Shown here piece after piece: positions 56,107 to 64,000 of a DNA stretch of 64,000 nt. The notes beneath the pieces are model-generated. The model was not told the origin of the DNA and did no database searches. It worked only from the letters and a program-made list of their open reading frames with translations. The position numbers and the translations under genes are program-made. The DNA comes from Tessaracoccus flavescens (lineage in GTDB: Bacteria; Actinomycetota; Actinomycetes; Propionibacteriales; Propionibacteriaceae): NCBI RefSeq assembly GCF_001998865.1, contig NZ_CP019607.1, forward strand, positions 124,001-188,000, in the 5' to 3' direction. Position 1 is the stretch's first letter. Each line of letters begins with the position of its first letter.

Positions 56107-57327
56107 ACCCAGGTCCACGGCCATTACCTCAAAGGGACCATCCACTGCGGCCAATGCGGCTCCAGGCTCATCGTCTCCAACGCGAATAACCGCCACGGCA
56201 ACGTCTACTGCTACTTCGTCTGCTCCGGGCGGCACTCCAAGCGCACCGACTGCACGCGCCAGGCAATGCTCATCGAGGACGTCGAGAAACTCGTCGAGGA
56301 CTACTACACGCGCGTCCAGATCACGCCGGCTCAGCAGGACGCACTCGCGGGGATGCTCCACCACGAGTTCGACCGGCTCATGGCCGCCGAAACCGAAGAA
56401 CTCGCGCGCCTCACGGCCAACCGCGACCGGCTCGAACGCGAGCAAGACCGCCTCATGCAAGCGCACTACGCCGACGCGATCCCGCTCTCCGTGCTCAAGC
56501 GCGAGCAAGACCGCATCGTCGCCGAACTCGACCAGGTGACCCGACGGATCGACGCCCACTTCGGTGACTACGCCGACGCTCGCGCACACCTCGATGACGC
56601 GCTCGGACTGCTCGCCAACTGCGCAGACATCTACGCCCGCTGCGACGACACCAACCGGCGACTGTGCAACCAGGCGTTCTTCACGAGGGTATTCATCGAC
56701 GAGGACAACGAGTTGCGCGTCGAGCACAACCGGCCCTTCGAGATGCTCCTCGATCCGCAGGTCAACGCTAACGCTCTGACCTGGGCCGCAGACATGAACA
56801 AGGCCCGAACCTCCGCCAACGTTTCCATTGGCAAGGGCTCGAGCCTTGTGCGCGGGGTGGACCTCCGTAGCAGCTTCTCAAACCCCCGGAAGCCGCTCGG
56901 ATCGCTGATTTCCCGTGTTCTACGAGGTTCTGGGGCTCGTCGGCCGCGCGCTCGGGGTGCTCGGATGACCGATGAGCGCGGTCCCATGCGTGAGAATTCT
57001 CGGCAGTCTCAAACCCGTTTGAGCGTCTCCAATAGAGCCGAGCTGATCGCCGGGTACGCCGATGGGGTGCCCGTGCGGGAGCTGGCGACGCGATTCAACG
57101 TGCACCGCGGCACCGTGCGGGAGATAGCTCGGCAGGCGGGCTTGGCAGCGCGTCGCCCGGAGTTGCCCGACGCGATCCGACAGGACGCCGCTCAGCTCTA
57201 TGCGGGTGGGATGACGCTCGCTCAGGTCGCCGCGCGACTCGGAGTCAGCCATGAGTCCGTGCGCTCGGCGGTGATCGCGTGCGGCGGGACGATCCGTGCC
57301 GGCGGTCGTCGCCGGGTCACCGCCTGA
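56107..57327 (+). pseudogene. large serine recombinase, C-terminal remnant, read through into HTH repeats
   Basis: The frame begins without a start codon and encodes HYLKGTIHCGQCGSRLIVSN...YCYFVCSGRHSKRTDCTRQAMLIEDVE, the zinc-ribbon of large serine recombinases, then the coiled-coil C-terminal domain. The N-terminal catalytic domain is missing. After low-complexity sequence (RGSGARRPRARGARM) it continues into two helix-turn-helix units (ELATRFNVHRGTVREIARQAG, AQVAARLGVSHESVRSAVIA) that may be a separate gene starting at 56965. It marks a former integrative element. Confidence 0.75.
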
Positions 57328-57469
57328 GCATGCCCGTGATGCTCGCCGAGGCGGTGGCGGAAGGTCGGCGCGTCGATGCGATCACCGCCCAGGGCATCGG
57401 AACCAGCGCAAGTGGACTGGCGACCCGGCTGGAAGGTCGGGCCGCCGAGGCTGGCCCTAGGGTTAGAGC

Positions 57470-58603
57470 GTGTCAACCGTCTACTACTCAGCGCGAACTG
57501 AGGAGTGGACCGTCCGTGGTGAGGAACGTCGTGCAGGCATCAGTGGGCAACTTGTCCTGACCAAGCAAGACCTGCCTCACCTCCGGGCGGTGGACTTGAA
57601 GGCCGCGCTCGTGGCGCACGCGAAGAACTACCGCAGCGACGAGAGTGAAGCTGATGTCTCTGAACTGCACGAAGACCATTTCGATGCAGATCTTGGCGGT
57701 GGACAAGTTGGGTTCGAGCTACGCCAAGGCGCGCTGCTTGTGAGCGTTCTCTACTTCGGTGCGTGGCCCAGCGATGGCGAGGAAGAGAATCCTCTGCATT
57801 CCGTCAGCCGTCTAGTTGCGCCCTCTCTCGATCACGTGGGCGCATCCTTGCATTCAGTTGAGATCGAAGACGGCTGGTCCGGCCCGGAGGTGCTCGCGGT
57901 TCGGCTACGCCTCCGGATACCGTGGCGCGGCCGTACCCTCGACTACTTATTCGCAGTCGGTGAGGATGTCCTACAACTATGCGATGCGTTTGGGGCGGCG
58001 GAGATTACTCGCGACTCGGTGGCCGACTTGGTTCGTGGTGGGTGTGCTGGACTCCTTGTCGGGCAGGCTGAGGGTCATTGGCTCGATGCGAAGTCGGAGG
58101 AGTATGACCTAACTTCCACCCGAGGAAAGATCAGCCTTGCGCAAGCTGTTGCGCGGTTCGCCAACGCCGAAGAGGGCGGTCTGATCGTGGTGGGAGCAAA
58201 GGCTAAGAAGATTCCCGATGGTGAAGTGATCCGCGAGGTTCGCGGCATCGTACCTCGCCATAGCGACACCCGAGCCCGCTATCTTCGCGTGCTAGACCAC
58301 CACCTCTATCCGCCTGCGCTCGGGATCAGGATTGACCTAATCCCTGCCGAAGGTAAGCGCGCACTGATTGCGATCGACATTCCGCCGCAGCCTGAGGAAC
58401 AGAAGCCATTCCTTGTGCATGGAGCAATTACTGCCGAGGGTGAGACCGAGGGTGCATTTATTAGCATCGTTCAGCGTCGCGGCGAAGGAAGCATCCCGAT
58501 CACGGCACCGATGATCCACTCCACGCTCGCGGCCGGTCGGGCACTTCTACGTGGACAAACCACGCACAAGGGTGACCGACCACGCGTCGAGGAATCCGAT
58601 TAG
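57470..58603 (+). CDS. AlbA_2 (Schlafen-type) domain protein
   Basis: The 377-aa protein (GTG start) has an unknown N-terminal half and, from about residue 200, the AlbA_2 domain: EGHWLDAKSEEYDL, then AVARFANAEEGGLIVVGAKAK and the C-terminal RALIAIDIPPQPEEQKPFLV. AlbA_2 domains bind nucleic acid or act as Schlafen-like nucleases and occur often in defence islands and regulators. The catalytic acidic residues Asp and Glu in LDAKSEEYDL are present. It stands alone, on the plus strand. Confidence 0.75.
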   Translation: MSTVYYSARTEEWTVRGEERRAGISGQLVLTKQDLPHLRAVDLKAALVAHAKNYRSDESEADVSELHEDHFDADLGGGQVGFELRQGALLVSVLYFGAWPSDGEEENPLHSVSRLVAPSLDHVGASLHSVEIEDGWSGPEVLAVRLRLRIPWRGRTLDYLFAVGEDVLQLCDAFGAAEITRDSVADLVRGGCAGLLVGQAEGHWLDAKSEEYDLTSTRGKISLAQAVARFANAEEGGLIVVGAKAKKIPDGEVIREVRGIVPRHSDTRARYLRVLDHHLYPPALGIRIDLIPAEGKRALIAIDIPPQPEEQKPFLVHGAITAEGETEGAFISIVQRRGEGSIPITAPMIHSTLAAGRALLRGQTTHKGDRPRVEESD

Positions 58604-58658
58604 CGCGGTTGTCGCCTCACGATGGTCGTCAGCCAGACCTCTGGTTCTGCGGCGTACC

Positions 58659-59057
58659 TCACCGCGCTCGACCGTTGGCCACCCTGTCCACGAGAGGACG
58701 CCTCCTGATGCCATCGGCCTCGGCGGTCGAACGGATCTCATCCCAGCGGGCGACGGCCTCGCGGAGGCGGGCACGGATCAGCAGAGCGACGCTGATCGGC
58801 CCGATCCAAAGCATCTTGAGCATGTTCCAGATCGCCCACAGCACGACCAGGTGGAGCCATCCGGGGGCACCTTCCTCAATGAGTTGGACACAGACGTTGG
58901 CGATCAGCAGGTACGGGATTGCGAGCAGCATCGCCGGCACGCCCCACTTCAAGCCGCGGCGGCGGGTGCGGATCGAATCCAGCAGGATGTTGGTGGGCAT
59001 GTAGCGCCGCATGAAGTAGCGGGTGTAGACGCTCGCGGCCCAGATAAGGCGGATCAT
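58659..59057 (-). CDS. mobile-element-associated membrane protein
   Basis: The 132-aa protein starting MIRLIWAASVYTRYFMRRYMPTNILLD has two hydrophobic segments (WGVPAMLLAIPYLLIANVCVQLI, LVVLWAIWNMLKMLWIGPISVALLI). Near-identical proteins occur in actinobacterial integrative and conjugative elements, where they are often mislabelled sulfate permease. Function is unknown. It supports an ICE origin for this region. Confidence 0.7.
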   Translation of the reverse strand: MIRLIWAASVYTRYFMRRYMPTNILLDSIRTRRRGLKWGVPAMLLAIPYLLIANVCVQLIEEGAPGWLHLVVLWAIWNMLKMLWIGPISVALLIRARLREAVARWDEIRSTAEADGIRRRPLVDRVANGRAR

Positions 59058-59266
59058 GGCTTTCGTTCCTCTCCATCGCACAGCGCATCTGGCGAGGCAG
59101 TGCGTTGGAGAGTGACCCAGAGGGTCTGCCGTGACCGGCGCGTTGCAGAGGAGAAATCTGCCTCAGGATCGAGTCTACGCCTGATCGCGCTTGGTTCTCC
59201 ACCCATTGGTGGCGGCGCGTGCGGGCGGGCTACGGTGCCTTCGTTCGGGCGACCCGTGGCGACGTG

Positions 59267-60877
59267 CTACTCGGGGTCAGTGACCGGTACGCGGGCCACG
59301 GCGACGCTGAACCCCATGGTGACGAGTTGCCGGCCTTGCTGCATCAGGTTCAGCTTGCTGAAGAACGGGAGCCAGTCGCGTCCCTCGCGAGTCGAGTTCG
59401 CGATCACGGCGTACGTGACGCGGTACCGCGACCTGTCCACCGTCTCGTCGGCTCTTGGCACGAGGCGGAGCCACGCCTCGCGTGAGTCCGCCGCGACCTC
59501 ATCTTCGATGAGCTGGCGGACTTGGGTTCGGAACACGCCGTCATTGATGAAGGTGGAGGCGGAGACGCCTCCTTGCGCGAAGAGGTGGCTCAGTGTTGCG
59601 GAGCGGGACTTCCGCTTGACGTGGATCAGGTCACCCTGGTCGGAGAGGACGTCACAGAACTCGATACCGCTGCTGGCACCGCCGGGTCTTTTGATGCGGG
59701 CGTCCAGTTTGAGTAGGTGCTCCGGTGAGGTCTCCGCCAGGCGGGCGTTGTAGTCGGCTTCGATCTCGCCTGCGCGTGCCGCTGGAAGGGCTACCCGCGT
59801 GTCCGGCAGTCCGGCAGCAAACGCGTCTACTTCCTCGACGAGCGTGGAGCTGACAGCGAACCAGCGTCCTTCGATGAGCACGTGGAGACGGTCATCGAGT
59901 CGTTGTTCGGTCACGATGCACTGATAGAGGTTCCACCGCTTGTCGAAGTTGCCGGAGCGTCCGAACCGGACCGAAACGGACCTTGACTTGAGATTCTCCA
60001 GTGTGGTCGTGGTGCGCTCATCGCCGAGGCGACGCAGATAGTCATCGAGGTCCAAGTCTTCGTAGACGTGGCTGCGGGTTCCACCAATCTTGAATCCGTC
60101 GATGTCCTCCCAGTCGATCGCCTCTGGCATGGCGAGGTGGGTCGATCCAGTCGCTCCAGTCCGCAACTGTTCTACAAGAAGGTCGTTGAGCGCGTCGATG
60201 GTGGCGTTGTCTCGTACGAGCGCGAGTTGATCGATCCAGCCGAAGTCCGACTTGTACGCGTCTGCGGTGAATGCGGTCAAGAGGTCGTCGCAGATGGCGG
60301 GGAGTTCCGATGCCGTCGTCTTGACGCCCATGACCAGTGAGTCTGCTCCGGCGATTCTCTTGGAGAACGTCTGGTCGCGGGGCTCGCCGGTCACTGCGCG
60401 CAGGATGTCTCGGGAGATGTCCACGCCGAAGGTCGGTAGCTCAGCGCTCTTGCTCGCTTGCGTGTTGGTTGACACGACCAGGTCCTCGAACGTCTTGGTG
60501 TCGAGACTCCGAATCTGACGAGGGTCGATGCGGTTGAGCGCGACACGGAGACCGAATTGATACTCGATCTTCGAAAGGTCGAGCAGCGAGCGCCCGTACC
60601 CGAAGGTCAGCGCGAAGATGCGGTCACTCGTCCGGAGGATCAGCAGCGCCGAGGTGGAGGCCGAGCGAATGCCGCTGAGTTGATCTGTGAGTAGCGGTTG
60701 CACGAAACCGACCCAGGCCGGTACCGACGAGTGAGGCTCGACGTAGAGGAAGCGGCCGTCGATACCGGTCGATGGGTCGACTTCAACGGTCACACTGGCC
60801 TTGTCCGGGTCCAGGGCGTCGTCGAAGTCAGTGATGTCCTCCCGGAGGAGGTAGAAGGTGAGTCGTCTCGACTTCAT
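59267..60877 (-). CDS. TIGR04141/DUF6119 sporadically distributed protein
   Basis: The 536-aa protein starts MKSRRLTFYLLREDITDFDDALD, the characteristic N-terminus of the TIGR04141 family of sporadically distributed proteins (DUF6119). The C-terminal half has an acidic/basic cluster (EIEADYNARLAE, LLKLDARIKRPG, GIEFCDVLSDQGDLIHVKRK, LSHLFAQGG) that resembles a restriction-endonuclease-like fold, though that is my inference. It follows an XRE-ImmA/IrrE-DUF2188 gene in one operon and lies beside ietAS. Confidence 0.8.
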   Translation of the reverse strand: MKSRRLTFYLLREDITDFDDALDPDKASVTVEVDPSTGIDGRFLYVEPHSSVPAWVGFVQPLLTDQLSGIRSASTSALLILRTSDRIFALTFGYGRSLLDLSKIEYQFGLRVALNRIDPRQIRSLDTKTFEDLVVSTNTQASKSAELPTFGVDISRDILRAVTGEPRDQTFSKRIAGADSLVMGVKTTASELPAICDDLLTAFTADAYKSDFGWIDQLALVRDNATIDALNDLLVEQLRTGATGSTHLAMPEAIDWEDIDGFKIGGTRSHVYEDLDLDDYLRRLGDERTTTTLENLKSRSVSVRFGRSGNFDKRWNLYQCIVTEQRLDDRLHVLIEGRWFAVSSTLVEEVDAFAAGLPDTRVALPAARAGEIEADYNARLAETSPEHLLKLDARIKRPGGASSGIEFCDVLSDQGDLIHVKRKSRSATLSHLFAQGGVSASTFINDGVFRTQVRQLIEDEVAADSREAWLRLVPRADETVDRSRYRVTYAVIANSTREGRDWLPFFSKLNLMQQGRQLVTMGFSVAVARVPVTDPE

Positions 60878-60950
60878 GATGATCCTGTCGACGGTGACGG
60901 GTGTCCGCGGAGCCAGATTGGCCGTCAGACTCCACGGACGGGTACCCCTG

Positions 60951-61190
60951 TCACCCCTTGGAGGATTTCGGGTCGTTGCCGGGGGCGATCGTGTCCTGTG
61001 CGCGGATGGTTCCCTTCTTGGAGCGGACCTGAAGCTCGCCGCCTCCATCGTTGCCCAGGATGGCGCGCGCTCGCCCGATGCCGTCGGCCTGGGTTTGGGT
61101 GACCGCGCTTGCCCGCGCGGCACCTGGCTTCCGGACTTCCCAGTCGCCGTCGTCGCGTTGCTGCACCACACGCTTGTTGGGCTTTCCCAT
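60951..61190 (-). CDS. DUF2188 protein from an internal start (overlaps the XRE-ImmA frame)
   Basis: An in-frame ATG at 61190 is preceded by GGAGAGG with 6 bp spacing and would give a free 79-aa protein, MGKPNKRVVQQRDDGDWEVRK..., matching the small DUF2188 family (VV..DGGWAVKKEGASRA...). The preceding frame is continuous with the ImmA/IrrE gene, so both a fusion and a separate small protein may be made. Read as an in-frame nested gene, not as an extra locus. Confidence 0.6.
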   Translation of the reverse strand: MGKPNKRVVQQRDDGDWEVRKPGAARASAVTQTQADGIGRARAILGNDGGGELQVRSKKGTIRAQDTIAPGNDPKSSKG

Positions 61191-62390
61191 GGTGTTCCTC
61201 TCCTTCTTCTGCATGAACTCGTGCGGTAGTGCCGAGTTCGGGTCGTCGGGCTGATTCGGCACAAGTGTCAGTTTCGGCTGGGGATCGTCGATGTCTGCCA
61301 GGCGTCGTACGTGGCGCGGGGTCATCTGTAGGTCGGCTGCGATCTCGGCTAGGTTCACGCCTGCGCCATCGAGAAGATCGATCGCTGACTTCAGTAGCTC
61401 GGGACGTTCACCGGGAAAGTCACGGATGGGCATCGGCCGCCGCGGGAGGCTGTTAAGCGTGATGTAGGCGCGGCGAACCGTGGACTCGGAGAGTAGATCA
61501 AGCTCACGGGATCGGTAGAGCAGAGATGCCACCGAGACGCCCCATCGCTGGCTGATTTGTTCGTAACGGTTGAAGTTGATCCGCTTCGGTAGCTCGTTGG
61601 CGATCACGTCGCGCGGGGTCAGGAACTCGGCAGCGAACATGTCCGCTTGACGCTCCAACTGGCTGTCAGTCCCCTGGCGGCCGTGATGCAACACGATGTG
61701 TCCTAGTTCGTGCGCTGCTGAAAAGCGGTGCCGCATCACGTCGTTCGCCTTGTCAGGTGTGAGCACGATCATCGGGCGCGGGAGCGCCGTTGTCGAGAAC
61801 GCGTCGATGCGGCTCTTCTCGTCCAAGCTGTCGTCCTGCTTCATGGAGAAGAAGACCGTCAGGATTCCGTGCTGTTCGATCTGATAGACGAGGTGCCGGA
61901 TGGGTTCGCTCCCCAAAGACCAGTGCCGCCGAACGGCCTGTGCCGCACTCACGGGGTCCGGGACATCGGCCGAGTCGGCGCTGGCCCACTCAGGAAGGTC
62001 GACTTCCGGGAACTCGACGCTCTCTTCGAGATAGCACGCGAGTTCCCATGCCTGCTCGACGTAGGCAGTGGCCTGCTGTTGTTGAGCGACGCTGGTAGAA
62101 CGAAGACGACGGAAGGACGCCTCGGCGATATCGACCTGGGCGCGAGGGCGCCCAAGGGCGAAGAATCCCGGCGGTACGCGGAGCGCGTCGGCCAGTGCGG
62201 TTACGGTTTCGGCGCGGGGGCGGACCTCGCCGCGTTCGTATTGTCCGATCGCAGCGGCGGAGACGCCGACCTTGCGGTGGAGTTCTGTCTTGGACATCTT
62301 GTTGATGCGTCGTGCCTGGGTGAGTCGGGCAGGATCGAACAGTCTCGCGACGCCCGCCGGGTCTGCGGACTGGCTACGGGGGTCGCCCAT
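60951..62390 (-). CDS. XRE family regulator with ImmA/IrrE peptidase domain and DUF2188 tail
   Basis: The 479-aa protein has an N-terminal XRE helix-turn-helix (residues 22-80, MSKTELHRKVGVSAAAIGQYERG), a zinc peptidase domain of the ImmA/IrrE type with HELGH (227-231) and a downstream Glu (255), a second helix-turn-helix near residue 345 (NLAEIAADLQMTPRHVRRL), and from residue 401 a DUF2188 domain. It starts 2 bp after the upstream gene stop. Such proteins sense a signal and cleave or bind a partner to derepress mobile or defence genes. Confidence 0.85.
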   Translation of the reverse strand: MGDPRSQSADPAGVARLFDPARLTQARRINKMSKTELHRKVGVSAAAIGQYERGEVRPRAETVTALADALRVPPGFFALGRPRAQVDIAEASFRRLRSTSVAQQQQATAYVEQAWELACYLEESVEFPEVDLPEWASADSADVPDPVSAAQAVRRHWSLGSEPIRHLVYQIEQHGILTVFFSMKQDDSLDEKSRIDAFSTTALPRPMIVLTPDKANDVMRHRFSAAHELGHIVLHHGRQGTDSQLERQADMFAAEFLTPRDVIANELPKRINFNRYEQISQRWGVSVASLLYRSRELDLLSESTVRRAYITLNSLPRRPMPIRDFPGERPELLKSAIDLLDGAGVNLAEIAADLQMTPRHVRRLADIDDPQPKLTLVPNQPDDPNSALPHEFMQKKERNTMGKPNKRVVQQRDDGDWEVRKPGAARASAVTQTQADGIGRARAILGNDGGGELQVRSKKGTIRAQDTIAPGNDPKSSKG

Positions 62391-62392
62391 TG

Positions 62393-63136
62393 TTAGCTGT
62401 CCTCCTTTTCGGTCGGGCGCGGGCGGAGCTTCACGGTGGTGCGGGGGCGATCACCGTCGGCGAAACCGCCGACAGGTGCCAGCACGGCTGCGGGCTCCTC
62501 GCCCGCAACGGGCACCTGATAGGTGAGGCGTTCGGGGTCGGTGAACTCCAGGTAGCGGCCGTTCAGCCGTGCGGGAGCGAAGTAGATCGTGCCGACGCCC
62601 TGGGGCGAGCTGCTGTAGTAGGGCACGAACAGCGTTGCGCGTGTGTCACCCTCGCTGAGGAGGGTGAGCGCGTCGTCGAGTCGAGCGGGCTGCTCGGTAC
62701 CGGGAGTCTCGTCAAGCTCGAACAGTCCGGCGTCGACGTACTTGGTGTTGCTGGTCTGCTCCAAGAGTTCGCGACGCGACTCCGGGAGGTAGTTGAGTCT
62801 GATGCGGCGATGGTTGCGAGGCATCTGCTTGCCCACCCGCAGCGGGAAGATCAAGGCATCGCCGAGGAAGGTCAGCGTGCGGCGACTCCTGGGTACCTGC
62901 ATCTCGCTGTAGGAGGAGAGGTTCGCGAGAAGAGGACGGAGTTCCTTCTGTACGCCACGGGACATGCCGGCGCCATACACGTCTTGGTCCCCGTCGGGAT
63001 CGTCGTACTCCGTGTGGGCTCTGGCGGAACGCTCCTGGCTCCTCTGGATCGCATGCGGAACCTGGCGTCGGATCGCGGATAGTTCCTCTGCCGTGAACTC
63101 GCCGCACCAGTCCTGGCGGTCGTGCTGCCCAGTCAT
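62393..63136 (-). CDS. protein of unknown family, first gene of the TIGR04141 operon
   Basis: The 247-aa protein (MTGQHDRQDWCGEFTAEELSAIRRQV) has an N-terminal half rich in charged residues and a C-terminal half with alternating hydrophobic strands (TLFVPYYSSSPQGVGTIYFAPARL, YLEFTDPERLTY) and an acidic/basic tail. GGAGT precedes the ATG. I recognise no domain. Its stop is 2 bp before the XRE-ImmA start, so the two must be coexpressed and probably interact. Confidence 0.75.
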   Translation of the reverse strand: MTGQHDRQDWCGEFTAEELSAIRRQVPHAIQRSQERSARAHTEYDDPDGDQDVYGAGMSRGVQKELRPLLANLSSYSEMQVPRSRRTLTFLGDALIFPLRVGKQMPRNHRRIRLNYLPESRRELLEQTSNTKYVDAGLFELDETPGTEQPARLDDALTLLSEGDTRATLFVPYYSSSPQGVGTIYFAPARLNGRYLEFTDPERLTYQVPVAGEEPAAVLAPVGGFADGDRPRTTVKLRPRPTEKEDS

Positions 63137-63445
63137 GGGACTCCTCTCGATGGTGAGTCGAGACTACCTCGAACTTCAGCCAGGATCGTGAATCCGTCAT
63201 TTTGGCGTGTCGCGGGATAGACGGATCGTTCGGAGGAGTGAGAGCCTTGGACGTCCCGCGGTCAGTCCACTCCAGACCTGACCCATCAGGTCGCCGCTGG
63301 TAACCCGACCCCGCGAACCCGGCATGTGGCTCCACGGCACGGCCGCCGGCAGGGCTCGCCGGCGCGACGAGGCGGTTCACTCATCAACGATCCGCCCGAA
63401 AGTCCGTTACATCGTCGGACCTACGGGGTCCCTGTCCGCCGCTGC
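63137..63445. other. 309-bp intergenic region: operon promoter side
   Basis: This is the space between the divergence point of the operon and a relaxase remnant. It holds a short inverted repeat, TCGAG-N5-CTCGA (63158-63172), 22 bp upstream of the operon start codon, a candidate site for the XRE regulator. No gene was recognised. Confidence 0.45.
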
Positions 63446-64000
63446 TCATGGAGCAGAACCGGACGCACTCAAAGACGTGACCGCCTGCCCTTGTTCCACT
63501 GCGACCCGAGCACGGACGTGGTCGATCTTCTGCACGGTACTCTCCGGCATCGGGCCCAGAGGCGAGTCTTCGGTGATGCCGTAACAGTCGCGATAGGCAG
63601 CGACGGTGCGGGCATGGCGTCGCCAGGTCGCTACCTTGCGCGGGTCTCGCGGTGCGCTGCCGAGCGCCATGATCCACGACTCGTTGTCTGCTGTCGCAGC
63701 GTCGAGGGTTGCGTCGGCGCGGGCCTCGACCAGTTCGCGTCGCTCGTCGAGCGCGGGGCGCATGTCGTCGGTCATCGGGCCATCGGCGGACGCCATGAGT
63801 CCGGTGATCAGCTGTGGCGCCTTGCGTGTGCGACCCGAGCCAGCCAGGCGCGCGGTGGCACGCGCGACCAGATAGTGCAGCACCGAGGCGATGTCGTCAG
63901 CATCGGCGAACACACGAGCGGGAGCAGGGTGTCGAGGTCGTGATGATTGGTATCCACTCGGCGCAGTTTCGCGGTGAACGCTCCGAACGCCTCCGACTCG
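63446..64000 (-). pseudogene. MobF/TrwC-type relaxase, C-terminal remnant with a frameshift
   Basis: Frame 63446-63913 encodes VLHYLVARATARLAGSGRTRKAPQLITGL...GPMTDDMRPALDERRELVEARADATLDAA...TVAAYRDCYGI, the C-terminal part of actinobacterial MobF relaxases. The next upstream stretch, in another frame, reads GAFTAKLRRVDTNHHDLDTLLPLV, also part of that family, so a small indel near 63912 breaks the gene. It runs off the window and indicates a decayed conjugative element. Confidence 0.7.

Overview
The window is high-G+C chromosomal DNA of an actinobacterium. The core gene order (leuS, comEA, comEC, holA, rpsT, lepA, hemW), the DUF222/HNH and DUF4192 families and the actinobacterial mobile elements fit the Propionibacteriales, perhaps a Tessaracoccus-like member of the Propionibacteriaceae. 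The genus is an inference; the sequence shows only the families and the composition.

Left part (1-30 kb): a conserved core block on the minus strand (hemW, lepA, holA, comEC, comEA, leuS, with rpsT opposite) has been opened repeatedly by accessory DNA. The additions are a carbohydrate ABC transporter operon and an hrpB helicase between hemW and lepA, an IS1182-type element between the abutting stop codons of hrpB and lepA, an integrase-type IS in the lepA/rpsT divergent promoter region, and between holA and comEC a truncated TPR gene, an ECF sigma factor with a membrane-anchored beta-propeller partner, a Gfo/Idh oxidoreductase, a DUF222 gene and an IS110 element. After leuS come a PfkB sugar kinase, a DUF4192 gene, a DMT transporter and an L,D-transpeptidase.

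Middle (30-42.4 kb): housekeeping and stress genes: a YgjP-type protease with a glycosylase-like gene, a Pit phosphate transporter, a LysR/YeiH divergent pair, an HxlR regulator with an NAD(P)-binding protein, and a compact four-gene sulfur operon (thioredoxin, rhodanese-fused CoA-disulfide reductase, a CsoR-family repressor with the CstR-type loss of the metal-binding His, and a small zinc-ribbon protein) behind a perfect ATACCCC/GGGGTAT operator.

Right part (42.4-64 kb): an accessory region. A divergent ars cluster (arsR-arsC / arsD-arsA) has arsA split in its second P-loop by an IS21-type element. Next is a decayed ISL3 transposase, itself split by a recombinase-in-trio (RIT) element carrying three overlapping tyrosine recombinases. 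Beyond this lies a probable defence island on conjugative-element debris: an ietAS-like AAA ATPase/subtilase pair, a serine-recombinase remnant, an AlbA_2 protein, and an operon encoding a protein of unknown family, an XRE-ImmA/IrrE regulator fused to (or overlapping) DUF2188, and a TIGR04141/DUF6119 protein. The window ends in a frameshifted MobF relaxase remnant. The TIGR04141 operon is the best candidate for an undescribed system here.
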